A stretch of DNA of 64,000 nt. Origin: Camellia lanceoleosa (taxonomy: Eukaryota; Streptophyta; Magnoliopsida; Ericales; Theaceae). The stretch lies in the NCBI GenBank assembly GCA_025200525.1, contig CM045762.1:22479374-22543373 (forward strand), given 5' to 3'. Under the pieces are notes generated by a model, which was not told the DNA's origin, ran no database searches, and worked only from the letters and a program-made list of their open reading frames with translations. Numbering within the stretch: position 1 is the first letter of the stretch; every line of letters starts with the position of its first letter. The position numbers and the translations under genes were made by a program. Of the stretch, positions 42,031 to 53,644 are shown piece after piece.

Positions 42031-42262
42031 TAACAGTATATTAATTTATATCATCTTATATTTGAATGTGCTTAATTAAGCCAAAATTTTAAATAGCAAT
42101 ATCACAAGACGAATGAGATTACTAGGAATCCAACCCTTGGACCAGAGGAATTTCTAGAAGGCTATAAGAGAAATATGCCTACCCTTCAATTTGATGTCTA
42201 ATACGGGGAAAAGAGGAAGGGGGTGGTGGGTTGATATAAGTATCAATATTTATTTATTTATT

Positions 42263-42312
<50 letters not shown>

Positions 42313-42541
42313 CATACATTAGAAGTGTAAAGTGTATTAAATTTAAAATTTAAACTAATTATAACAGATATTTAAAACAATTAAGATTGAGAAACATGAC
42401 AGTTTTACATAGGATAATGTTAAATATATAAAATTCATGGGAAAACTTCTTTTGAATTGTATTTTTATATTAGTATAGATGTGGCATATTAAATGAATAA
42501 TTGCAAACTAGAAGAATAAAATGGCACTGAAGTTGGCAGGG
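42031..42541. other. AT-rich spacer with TTA microsatellite
   Basis: After the donor of the exon 6 remnant, no exon 7 follows. A (TTTA)n/(TTA)n microsatellite lies at 42248-42313. Otherwise nothing recognised. Confidence 0.6.
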
Positions 42542-42612
42542 GAGTATGGATCATCGGCCGCTCTTTCCTGCGGCCTTCCCTACCACACTCCCCAAAACGA
42601 CGTCGTTTTGGG
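42542..42612 (+). repeat. Left terminal inverted repeat of the MuDR-like element
   Basis: Pairs with 52960-53027 at about 80 percent by eye. Its inner edge has two copies of the palindrome AAACGACGTCGTTT (42595-42608 and 42616-42629). Confidence 0.75.
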
Positions 42613-45504
42613 AAAAACGACGTCGTTTTATTTAGTTTTTTTTTTTTTTTAAATTTTGCTCCAAAATTTGAGTTTCCCGCTTGTACTCTTATTTTACTTT
42701 CATCTTCGACCCTCTCTCATTTGTTTAGCCCTAACCACGCAGCTAGATAGAGAGAGAGAGAGAGAGAGAAGAGAGACGCGGCAGCTGGACAAAACGAGAC
42801 GATCGACGAACGGAGAGACGATCGGCGCCATCTACGAAGACGAAGAGAGATGGTGGAGGGAGGTGACGGTGATGGAGAGAGGTTGGTGGAGGGACGCGAG
42901 TTCGGCTGGGACGCGACGATGGCGGAGAGACGCGAGTCCCAACAGGACGGACGACGGGTGCGACATTTGCATGACGAGGTCTATTTCAATCTCTGTGTCA
43001 TTTCTCTATATTTACATTATTTATGGTTATAGTTGCTTATCAACGGCTATAGTTGCTGATATGGTTTAAATTGCTTTATAGCTCTGCTTAACACTGCTTA
43101 ACATTGGTTTAAATTGCTTTAGAAAAAAATATTTGTAACAACTCACATTGGTAAAATCTTATACTTCCTAGCTATAAATCTTATACTTCCTAGCTGTATA
43201 TGTAAATCTTGCCTATTTTTGTATATATGTGAATGCTAATCATGTGTTATTAAGCATTATATAATTGGAAGCAAATCATGTGTTTTTTTTTTTTTGGTAT
43301 GCATTTTGCTTGTTTAGAACTTTGTTACTCTGTTTCAATACAAAGCAACATCTAGTTCCCTCAACAAATACTGCTTATTTGGTATTAGATGAGTTTGTGT
43401 TATGTATATATATAATGCAATTACAGCAGTCTACACATACCCAAACTTATGCATAAGGTCACTCATATTAATTGGGAGATTCTATAAGGGGCCAATATTT
43501 TGTCAAATTTAATTATCCTCATTATGAAATTCAAAACATCCCTTTTAATCAACTATCTTATAAAAATTATATAAATGAGAGAACTCATTAAAAGATCCAA
43601 GTAATAAATGAGAGAACACATTAAAAATATTGGTAATGTTGATAATTTAGATAACTGGATGCACAGATGTACTTTATTAAATTACAAACTTAGAGATAGA
43701 AAATTAAACACTAGCATACCTGTCCAAAAAAATCCAAGTCATAGATCCAAGTAATATAAATTGATTCATTGCACCTATAAATCGAATTACAGGTAATCGA
43801 AGAAAATAATGTTGTTGATGAGTTGGCTAATTGTGGTTGGAAGCCGAAATTGGGCATGTCATTTGACTCTGAACAAGCTGCATATGATTTTTACAATACC
43901 TATGGCGGAAAGGTGGGGTTTAATATTAGGAAGCTATATGCACACAAGAACAAACATACTAAGGAAATAACTTCACGGACTTTTGTAAGTTACAAAGAGG
44001 GAACTCAGGGAATTGACAAGCCAGATCCACTAGTAAAATTTCCGAGACAAGAGGTGAGGTGTGATTGTGGTGCTCGATTTAGTATCAAGTTAGATAGAAA
44101 TTTAGGAAAATATGTTGCCATTGATTTTGTCGAACATCATAATCATGATCTTGTGCCTCAAGAGTGCATTCATATGTTGCCATCCCAAAGAAAAATATCT
44201 ACCACCCAAGCAATTGAAGTAGAATTGGCTTCAGAATCTGGAATTCCTCTTAGGTCTGCTTATGAGCTATTTGGTAAGGAATCTGGTGGAAGAGAATCAC
44301 TTGGCTTTACCAAATTGGACCAAAAAAATTACTTGAGATCCAAGAGACAAAAAGATTTGGAATATGGAGAAGCGGGTAGTGTGTTGCAATACTTTCGTAA
44401 GAAAACTTTGGAAAATCCATCCTTTTATTATGCAGTCCAATTAGATTGTGAAGAGCAAATAAGTAATATATTTTGGGCTGATGCACAAATGATAATGGAC
44501 TATGCTCAATTTAGTGATGTAGTAACCTTTGACACTACTTACAAATTAAATAACGAACATAGACCTTTTGGAACCTTTGTTGGATTTAATCATCATCGAG
44601 AAACAGTTATATTTGGTGCAGCGTTGATGTATGATGAGACTGCCGAATCATTCATATGGTTGTTTCAGATTTTTTTGGAGGCAATGTCAAACAAAGCGCC
44701 AAAAACTATTTTCACAGATCAAGATGCTGCGATGGCTAAGGCCATTCCAATTGTCATGCCTAGTACAAACCACCGACTTTGTACATGGCATTTGATGCAA
44801 AATGCTGTGAAACATGTAAGTTCCCTTTTTGAAGATGTTGGGGTGAAGGGTGTGTTTTCAAAATTTATGCATCAAATTGATGATGAAGAAGAATTCAAAA
44901 TACAATAGGACCAAATGCTTGATATGTAACGCCCTCAAAATATTACATAAAACCCATCACTTTAGACATGCATTGCTATAAAATAAATCAACCATTTCCA
45001 TTCATCAGACTAGTTCTTACAACAGTCTTACATGTTAACAACAAAAGCAAATGCCCTACGGGCTTACAGCTTTCCAAGTTAACACTTGGTTACACAAAAC
45101 AAGAGTACTAACTCTATATAAAATAAGCCCTCGGCTTGATATACATGTAATACAAACAAAATAAACAAAAAGAGTCCTCAACTCTCATCATCATCCAAGC
45201 TATGTCCTTGGAGGTGGCATGCTATCTGTACTTGAAAATAATGTCCCATATAAGGTGAGCCAACGCCCAGTAGAGAAATGCTAAACACAATATGAGCAGT
45301 AACTAAGACATTAGCAATTGATAAATGTTCAATTACCATAAATCAATTCATAACCCATTTCCATTACATGACCACAATGTTCATATTTCATTTCATTTTC
45401 CATTTCTCATCATTTTCTCAATTTACATCAACGGCTCAGAACCTGGCCAACCACTTATATGAGACAGTGACTCATACTAAACGCTTCCCATTTTACAATA
45501 GATA

Positions 45505-45690
45505 AACATACTAGTTGTATCAACATCTCAACAGATAAGTATACAAGCTGTATCCACATTTCAACAGATAAGCATATTAGCTATATCAACACTTCCAAAG
45601 ATAAGCATATGAGCTATATCTACACTTCCATAGATAAGCATATGAGCTATATCAATACTTTAACTGACAAGCATATAAGTTGTATTAGTG
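45505..45690. repeat. About 36-bp tandem repeat, five to six copies
   Basis: Units of the form gataagcatatgagctatat followed by caacacttccaaa are repeated with substitutions inside the solo LTR. Confidence 0.85.
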
Positions 45691-46610
45691 GAGTCCATCC
45701 CCTATCTCCTCCCAAACAACATCCGGTTTAGAGGTCCATCCCCTATCTTCCTCTAAACCGTGGAGTACATCCCCTATCTCCTCCCACACACACAACGTAT
45801 ATACACATAGGTCATATACACAATCAATCAATACATAACGTTAATGTATTCTATCAACCGTCATACTCTATGACATATCCAATTGATTAGTTTTAGTTTG
45901 CCTAATCATCATGCATTGTCTACAACAATCAAAACTACCCTCCACCGATAGCCCAAGCAGTTATTTCTAAACAGATAATAAAAAGCTCCAACAGATAAGA
46001 TATCAATGTTTTCAAAAGTGAGCGATTAATAAATCCAACTCCACCGTTTTACAATATAATGAGCCAATTTCATTATTTTCATCTTAATTCCAAACAACAT
46101 TTTTCCCAAGTTAATTATATCAATTAATTTATACTACAACTTAGGGTTTTCTACCCCTTTTTCCAACAAGAACCCCATGGTCCATAAATCATCAACCAAC
46201 AACAATGACACCATTTTGAAGCCCAAAATACATATTTAAGAATCAAAATGACAAAGCCCCCATTACACATTTCGAAACCCTAGATCCCAAAATCAAACCA
46301 TTTAACCAAATGCTCAATAATCTAGGTTACAACCCATAAGAGTGAGTAAGAATCCCTACCTCAAATTTCAGAGCCCAAGGAAGAAGATGAAGAAAATCAA
46401 AATGCTCCAAACTCCAAGATCCACGGATCAAAACGAAGCCCTCGACGATCAACAACTTTTTTGTAAAGGCCAAAGGTGAGAAAACAACTCCTACTAGATC
46501 AATACCTAGAGAGAAGGCAAGGTTCTAGAGAAAGAGGCTCAACAATGGAGTTTTGAAAAAGTAAGAGAGAGAAAAGGAGGTGAAAAAGTGATCCAAAAAG
46601 TCGGATCTCG

Positions 46611-46622
46611 GTTTTATATAAG
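46611..46622 (-). promoter_or_regulatory. TATA box of the solo LTR
   Basis: CTCTTATATAAAACC on the minus strand, directly downstream of the CGCTCGAGCG array and followed by a pyrimidine-rich stretch. Confidence 0.55.
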
Positions 46623-46628
46623 AGTCGG

Positions 46629-46918
46629 CCCACTCGAGCGTGCAAACCCCCGCTCGAGCGTCACTCACAGACTCCCGCTCGAGCATCAAAAATCCCGCTC
46701 GAGCGGCGGATACACACTTCCAGAACTTTTTGCTGAACCAGGTCCCCGCTCGAGCGCAAAACTTCACGCTCGAGCGTCAAAACGCCCGCTCGAGCGTCCA
46801 ACACTGTAGAGGAAATACTAGGAGATGGAAAATCACGCTTGAGCGTCAAAATACCCGCTCGAGCAGAGAAGCAACAACGAAGGGCCCGCTCGAGCGTCAA
46901 AAGCTCCACTCGAGCGTG
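46629..46918. repeat. Array of eleven CGCTCGAGCG palindromes
   Basis: Eleven copies of the 10-bp site, six perfect (CGCTCGAGCG) and five with one change, spaced irregularly about 15-60 bp apart, often as cccgctcgagcgtcaaaa. They lie in the presumed U3, just upstream of the TATA box on the minus strand. Confidence 0.88.
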
Positions 46919-49059
46919 AAGGCAAAAATCTGGGCAGCTACTCTTGGTTTCTAAGTTCAACCAATCCTGAAACAAACCTGCCCAACACATCCTATAACTC
47001 AAATACGAAGTATAAAAGGATGCAAACAAGATATAAGCATCTACTAACATCTACGGAGACAAGTCCGGATCACCGTACACAAGGGGAAAAACCCGGGATC
47101 GCTATATGATAGGCATGATGCACGCAACAATCATTGTTTAGAGCAAACTTTTGGTGTGAAGAAGAAATGGGGATGGCCATACATTATGAATTCTTGGGCA
47201 GCTGGAATGAGTACTACTCAACTAAGTGAATCATTCAATGCATTTTTGAAGGATTATCTCAATTGTAATCATAACTTGATGGAATTTTTCATGCATTTTG
47301 AGAGGGTGCTCTATGACAAGAGGTATAAAGAATTGGAAGCCGAATATAATTTGTCCCAAAAATTGCCAAGGGTTTCCATTCCAACTGTGATGTTAAAGCA
47401 AATGGCAGACATTTACACCAAAACAAGTTTTGAGGAATTCCAAAATGAGTACGTGCAGTCCGTTGAAGCATCCATTGTAGACACTATTCATGATGGTGAG
47501 AGTACCATATTCACAATTCAAACGGACATTGATGGAAAAAAAATATAAGAATGTGACAATGGATAGAGATGATTTTTTGAGTTATAGTTGCAAGAAGTTT
47601 GAAGTGAAGGACATAGTGTGTCGACGTTGTTTAAAGGTGCTTAGAGAGATAATCAATGCAAAGGACCTTCCTGCACAATACATACTCAAACGATAGACTA
47701 AAAAAGCAAGGGCTGAAAGTGTAAAAGATAGGCGTGGGTATGACGTCAAGGCTAATGTGAAACTACATCAAAGTGACCGATATAGGTCATTGATGAATAT
47801 GTTTAGAGCAATAGCAAGTAGAGTCGCCGAAAGTGAAGAAACTTGTCATTTGTTACTTGCAAAAGGTGAAGAACTGAGTGTCATGGTTGAAGACAAATTA
47901 AGTGTGCACACTTGTGGTCAAGTGGTGATCACCGAATTGAGAAATTCCTCAACTAACACATGCCCATAGAGTGAAGAAGTAGATTGTCCAATCCAAGCCA
48001 AGGGACTCAAGAAAAGACAAGCAACTAGTAAGGGAAGAAGGAGGATCAAGGGCGGAATGGAAAAATCTATTGCAAAGAAGAAAAGAATGTAATCTAATAA
48101 GGTAATTATACAAAATTGTTGCATATGATTAAATGATATTTTGCATGTGTGTTGGAAAACTAATGAATTAAAGAAATTGGTCATTTATAGGGTGATGCTT
48201 TTTGTACTCCCGAAAATCAATCTGAGCCTCGTACCTCCATGGGTAATATTTGTATTCAGGTAATATTTACTTTTGTGTGCAACCTTGTATTAATCTTGTT
48301 GGATTGGTTATTCTTGTAATCTAGTAGGGTGATATTTATTATTTTGGTATTTTTTTATGCATGTAGGATGGTTCTTTTTGTGCTTTCGAAGGTCAATCTC
48401 AACCTTCTTCGGCTATTGGTAATCATTCAATACAGGTAAATATTTTTGTGCTTCCTATGGTTTGAGTTAGTTGCTTATCACATATTTTTTATTATGAGAA
48501 TTGTGTAATTTGGAATTGATTTTTAGATTCTTCTTATAATATGAAATCATGGGTTTGTTTAGTTTTGTGTTGTGTAAAATTTCATATTCTTTAACCTAGT
48601 GTTGTAGCAGTTTCATTTAGAGTTCCAGCACATTGGTACTTACTGAATGCTGAACCTTACTCATGTAATGGCTTTTGTTTTGGTCTATTTCTAATACTGT
48701 TGTCTTGAAGTTTTACATTGTTATTGTTATTTTTCAAGTTCTTTTTTCCATCTTACATGAATGTATTTTAATTTTTCTATTTCTGATGCTATACTGGTTG
48801 AAGTGAACATGTGTGCTAACTGTAGTAAGTGGTCTTCTGTCTGGAATATTCAGTATTCAAGCTAGAGCATTGCATCTGTAATTTTTTTACTCTTTCGTGT
48901 CTCTACCTAATCCATGAATGTATTTTAATTTTTCAAGTTCCCTTTACAAACTTCAGTTCTTTAATGATGTTATCCAATAGTGTGGTCAGGTAAACTTGCT
49001 TCAATCCAACAGGGAAATGATCCCAGAAAAGAATGTCAGAACTTTTTCCAACAAGGAAA

Positions 49060-49528
49060 TGATGTTATCCAACTTTATTAATGTTGTTTTACTTTCCTGC
49101 ATTGGTTGTATAGGGTGTTACTATTTATACTCCCCAAGTTCAATCTCAACATCCTTTGGCCATTGGTAATCAATCAATACAGGTAAATTGAACCTTTGAC
49201 ATGCATAGACCTTAGGGAAATTGAACCTCATACGTAACCATTGTTTTATTTTATTAATGTTGTTTTACTTTCCTGCATTGGTTGTATAGGGTGTTACTGT
49301 TTATACTCCCCAAGTTCAATCTCAACGTCCTTTAGCCATTGGTAATCAATCAATACAGGTAAATTGAACCTTTGACATGCATAGACCTTAGGGAAATTGA
49401 ACCTCATACAAAACCATTGTTTTATTTTATTAATGTTGTTTCACTTTCCTGCATTGGTTGTATAGGGTGTTACTGTTTATACTCCCCAAGTTCAATCTCA
49501 ACCTCCTTTCATCATGGGTAGTAATTAT
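49060..49528 (+). repeat. 176-bp tandem array, each unit holding one 69-bp exon
   Basis: Exon starts at 49114, 49290 and 49466 are exactly 176 bp apart. Each unit has the upstream intron (ttactttcctgcattggttg, tatag), the exon starting GGTGTTACT and the downstream intron (gtaaattgaacctttgacat). The copies are nearly identical. Confidence 0.93.
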
Positions 49529-49895
49529 GTTGAGATAATGATTCATATTGTGTGTTTTTTTAAAATGAAAAAGCATTAGTAATTTTTTTTTTTTTTCTAG
49601 TACATATGCTTATTTGCTTTATGTTGGTTTACTTTAGGGTCATCATCATGGTATCTATAGTTCTCAATCTCGACCTGTATCTCAATCTCAACCTCCCATG
49701 GGTCGCACAAGTGTTCATCATGTCACGTATCTTACATATGATATGAGTTATAATTGCTTACATACTTTACTTTGAAATGGTAGTATACATTGTATCAATA
49801 TTTTAATAAATTTAGCACTATTGCAGGGAAGTAACACGCCTCAGTCAATGCCTTTAGTCTATCCCAGTCAGACATCGTTTCAGGAGTTGCTTTGA

Positions 49896-50861
49896 GGCAC
49901 TACAGTTCAACACTTTCAAGTCTAAATGTCACAAGCCTCACATAGTCCTACTGACAGTCATGTACATGGACATCCTTGAACGAACGATGATGTTATTATA
50001 TTTTCTAGATTTGGGTGTATTTTTTTATGTTGTTCAAATTTGGGTCATTATTGATGTTATTTTTTGCAATGGGAACAATGTTTGGAAAGGATATGTTTGG
50101 GAACAATGGGAACAATGTTTGATGCATGTTATTTTTTTATGATGTTATTTTTTTATTCTTATGCTATGAATGGAAAGAATATTCAAAATTTATTATGTTG
50201 GGTGTTTGCTGTATGATTGAGTTAAGGATTCACAGGTTTAAATATTAGGAGCAGAATGCATGCATATATATACTTGGTAATGGGCAGATTAATGTCACTT
50301 ATTTTGTGTTTTGATTTACAGGTTTAAATATTAGAAGCTATTTTGTGTTTTGATTACACCCCGCAATGGACATATTAGGAGCAATTTTGTGTTTTGATTA
50401 TACCCTGTAATGGACAGGTTACACTTAGTTTCTATTTGATTACACCTTGTAATGAATAGATTATGCTTATTTTCTATTTTGATTACACCCTATAATGGAC
50501 AGATTACGCTTATTTCCTGTTTTGATTACACCCTGTAATGGACAGATTACACTTATTTCCTGTTTTGATTACACCCTATAATAGACAGATTACACAGCTC
50601 TGCTGGGAGAGGTTCAACATAACCATAACCATACAAAGTGAACAACATAACCATACAAACTGATTACACATATTACATAACTCTGCTGGACAAAATGAAC
50701 AACATAACCATACCAAGTGCCACCACATAACCATATAACCATACAAAGTTAACAAGTCCAGATAACTATACAAAAAAAAAGTTACAAACATAACCACATA
50801 ACCATACAAACTGCCACCACCAAGTCCAGATAACCATGCAAAAATAAAGATTACAAAACTA
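49896..50861. repeat. Spacer between convergent transposon genes with two repeat fields
   Basis: 50340-50600 holds five or so units of gattacaccctgtaatggac with about 45-bp spacing. 50620-50860 holds units of acataaccatacaaa. The stretch lies between the 3' ends of the transposase and the zf-GRF gene. No coding region. Confidence 0.8.
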
Positions 50862-51266
50862 TTACATTTTTATAACTAACACGATACCAATTACAAGCAA
50901 GATGAACAACCCATAAACACGACATGAATTTTGATTTATGTCTATTTCCAACTTAAGCATCTTCGCCCTCAGAAATTGAAGTTCTTCACTTTGAAATCGA
51001 AGTTGTTCGTTCATAAGTCGAAGTTGTTGTTCAGTGACAGTTGGCATATTTTCCATTTGCACTACTCCTTCACCTATACCTTGTGAATTTGTAGGCAAGC
51101 ACCATCCAATAAAATCGCCACAATTTTGACAACAATAAAATAATTTGTTTCTGTTTCGCTCCGTCTCGGAAATTCAAATAGTTGTTTTCTTATGACATTT
51201 AGGACAATTTCTGTTGCAATACATCAACTGATCTGAGGTACCTCTATTAACACTTGAACTTGGCAT
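50862..51266 (-). pseudogene. zf-GRF small protein gene (At4g04775-like), one internal stop
   Basis: From ATG 51266, right after an acceptor (ttttgcag), 134 codons run to the stop at 50862, interrupted once by TGA in TTI*ISETERN, most simply a CGA codon changed by a transition. The N-terminal half has paired Cys residues (CNRNCPKCHKK, LFYCCQNCGDFIGWC) resembling a GRF zinc finger. A glutamine-rich coiled coil (TEQQLRLMNEQLRFQSEELQ) and a C-terminal hydrophobic helix (YGLFILLVIGIVLVIKM) follow. This order, finger, coiled coil and membrane tail, is what I recall for plant zf-GRF proteins like At4g04775. A non-coding first exon may lie at 52807-52847 near the right inverted repeat. It converges on the transposase gene and occupies the place of mudrB. 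Confidence 0.65.
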
Positions 51267-52959
51267 CTGCAAAATTATAAACACAATTCATAGGTAAAAT
51301 TATATGCAAAATTATATACACAATTCATAAATTTCATTGAAATCATATTTGTCACAATCTCAACTCACACACCCTCTTAGGCTAAAGTCACATTCAACTT
51401 GGATCATATCATTCCTACATACTGCTATGTAAATTGGTCTGTGTTACACATGATAGATTGACAAGCCTTTCATCTACTCTTGTTTCGATTATAGTTCCAA
51501 CTCAAAACAAATTGTTTTATAAAACAAATTGGTTTCGTTACATTCGCAACAGTTCATCTTCATACATATGATTATAATGAACATCAAACAAAACAAATTT
51601 GAAAATCACCATAACCATAAATGTTAACAATTCCTGAGTGACTTTGCAAGCAAAAAAAGGGCCAATCAAAATCACATTGAAACAAGAAAGTTTCTAGTGG
51701 CAGCTCATCTTTTCGATTGAATGAGTCTTCAATGGATTTGAAATCAACAACATCTAATAAATCTATTGCTCTAGGTTGTTTTTTCCTAAATGTGAACACA
51801 ACATCACATATATAGATTATTTTCTATGTATATATGTAGATTCATATATACATACCATTCTGAGAGAGAAAAACGAGAGAGGTTTGAGTTTGAAAAACAG
51901 GGGTCTAAGTCTTGAATCATCTCTCCCTTCTTACATCATACAGTTCATCTTCATGCATATGTCCACCATAATGTTTGTTTCTCTCTTCCTTCTTTTCTTT
52001 TAGTTTATCTTCATTATATTGCTTGATTATCTTATTCTTGATAAATAATACTAGTTGGGATTGATCTTTAATCTCTACCTATTACAATCCTTATTTCATT
52101 TACTATTACATTGACTTGCAAATAAATTTCTAAAAAAAAAAAAAAAACTCTCTTGGGTGGCAAAAATGTATAAATATGGACACAAAACCTCCCCAACAAT
52201 GCAAGAAGGCACCATGCTAAACTATGCCAAAAGCTCCAACCCTTCAAGCAATACTCTTCTTCAGCATTAAAAATGGATCAACACACACCCAGATTTTCCA
52301 GCATACACCCAGATTTTCCAAAGGAATCCAGCATACACCCAGATACTTACACCATACACCCAGATTTTCCAAATTTAGTTCAACTTATGAATGTCTTGTT
52401 TATTGGCTTTTTCCAAAGGAATCTGTTATCTGTAGGAAATTCTGTTCTCAAGTAATTCTGTTCTCACATTCACAAAACAGATGTCTGCAGCAATCCAGCA
52501 TACACACATGAAGAATATTTGAAGCCAATTAACTCATCACAAAGATTTTCCAAAGCTAATTCTATTCTAAACTAGAAGAATATTTGAGAATTAAATTTAA
52601 GAGAACTAAAGGAATTAAGGATCACATTCTATCACATTCACAAAACAGATGTAGGGATCTATTATTTTTGTGCAAAAATTCAGAATGTGGCTGGTCTTTA
52701 CACAAATTTACCTCGTCACCCTCTCTCTTTGTCTCTCGCCGACTCTGTCTGTTAGTCTCTTAGCGCTCCAATCGCCTCACCGCCGCCTATCCTCGCCTCG
52801 TCTCACCTCTGTCGCCTCTCCGTTCGTCGGCTCAGACTCTTGTCCATATCATCACCTCCGTCGGTCTCTTGTCCAGATTCCTCGCCTCCGTCGATCTGTC
52901 TAGGGTTCAAAAAAGGAAAGAGGAATGCAAAACAAGAAACAAAGAAGAAAAAAAAAATA
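51267..52959. other. Presumed intron and promoter region of the zf-GRF gene
   Basis: On the minus strand 52950-52800 resembles a gene leader (aaccctag, then ATGGACAAGAGTCTGAGCC at 52847 and a gtgag donor at 52806). The rest is AT-rich. A frame at 51584-51799 (minus) with RKKQPRAIDLLDVVDF may be an exon remnant but I do not recognise it. Confidence 0.4.
52276..52370 (+). repeat. CACCCAGATTTTCCA short tandem repeat
   Basis: Four copies of acacccagattttcca-like units (one ending in acttac), spaced 20-32 bp, within the MuDR-like element. Confidence 0.85.
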
Positions 52960-53027
52960 ACAAAATGGCATCGTTTTGTAGTGTAGCAGGGAGGGCCGCA
53001 GGCTTGTGCGGCCGAGGATCCAGACTC
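52960..53027 (-). repeat. Right terminal inverted repeat of the MuDR-like element
   Basis: Reverse complement starts GAGTCTGGATCCTCGGCCGC and aligns with 42542-42612. Confidence 0.75.
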
Positions 53028-53245
53028 ATTAACCGGGATGGGTGACTTGACATGTGTTGGAAACATGTTGGGGGCATCAGTGAGAACAACTTCATATATA
53101 ATGCATCTTGAAAGGGTTGTCTGTTTGGGTAAATTATAAACACATAAAAATATGAATTGTACTTTTTGGTCTTTTGTCTGTTTAAATTTTTAATTATATA
53201 ATAAATGATTTATTTTATTAATAAATTATCGAGTCAATGTAGAAC

Positions 53246-53380
53246 CCTTCTATCTATGATGGGACGGGTAATTTTGAAGACTTCTTGAATGCAATGGAGT
53301 ACCAAGTTGTAGAAGAGCAGCAGGTACTTGCTCTAGATGTAGTTCTGAAGGCTACGCCTGCTTGCTGGTGGGAAATTTGA
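53246..53380 (+). pseudogene. Ty3-type gag fragment
   Basis: A short frame reads PSIYDGTGNFEDFLNAMEY, then LALDVVLKATPACWWE and a stop. The YDG-x-GN-x-x-x-FL and ATPA-x-WW words are typical of the retrotransposon gag domain. No flanking LTR was found. Truncated relic. Confidence 0.7.
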
Positions 53381-53644
53381 AGTTTTATCCAAAAAAATCA
53401 AAATGTCACTATAAGTTATTACATTACTCTCTCTATTTTCTTACATATTTTTTTTGTAAAAAACTAAAAAGTTACTAAAATAGCTCATTGTTAAAAATAT
53501 ATTTAAAATAACAATTTAGATAATTTTATTGTTATATAGGAAAATAGTTAGGAATTCATTTTCCTATTACTTTTGTTAAATAAAAAATTCTAACAATGGA
53601 GAATTTTTAACTTTCAAAATTACATGAGATAATTTATATTTTAA

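Larger units (their letters stand above)
44925..47106 (-). mobile_element. Probable solo LTR inserted in the transposase exon
   Basis: Flanked by TGATA on both sides (44920-44924 and 47107-47111). Removing the insertion and one TGATA keeps the transposase frame, which supports these limits. On the minus strand it runs from TATAGCGATCCCGGG to GGGCGTTACA. A TATA box at 46622-46611 is followed by a CT-rich leader, as expected for U3-R of an LTR. There is no coding content and no second LTR or primer site, hence solo LTR. The first two bases are TA rather than TG, possibly a G-to-A change. Confidence 0.65.
42850..49895 (+). pseudogene. FAR1-related (FRS/MULE-type) transposase, decayed
   Basis: Exon 1 is 42850-42978; exon 2 is 43793-48101 (interrupted at 44925-47106). 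It is followed by seven short exons: 48191-48259, 48367-48435, 49114-49182, 49290-49358, 49466-49528, 49638-49721 and 49827-49895. Domains: FAR1 zinc-binding region (DFYNTYGGKVGFNIRKLY, RCDCGARF, EHHNHDL), MULE transposase core with acidic residues in VVTFDTTYKL, IFTDQD and TQLSESFNAF plus CTWHLMQN, then a degenerate SWIM finger (YSCKKFE, CRRC; the first Cys and the His are lost). Damage: stops at 44907, 47694, 47968 and 48091, a frameshift in an A run at about 47540, and the insertion. Downstream exons encode Gln/Ser/Pro-rich repeats. In life it would bind the element ends and cut them. Closely related host genes (FHY3/FAR1) are transcription factors, but the inverted ends favour a transposon. 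Confidence 0.88.
42542..53027. mobile_element. MuDR-like (Mutator superfamily) element with two convergent genes
   Basis: Inverted ends align over about 70 bp: left GAGTATGGATCATCGGCCGC then CCTGCGGCCTTCCCT, right (reverse complement) GAGTCTGGATCCTCGGCCGC then CCTGCGGCCCTCCCT, followed on both sides by ACACT and an AAAACGA...TTTTG block and a T run. Outside GAGT the two flanks are unrelated, so the boundary is sharp. A clear 9-bp target duplication is not seen. Inside are a FAR1-type transposase gene reading in from the left and a zf-GRF protein gene reading in from the right. The length includes a 2.18-kb insertion. Both genes carry stops, so the element is now defective. Confidence 0.75.

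Noticed and set aside
45505..46918. CRISPR-like spacing of short repeats
   Set aside because: Repeats are degenerate and in a plant LTR; no spacer regularity or cas-like genes, and the context is eukaryotic.
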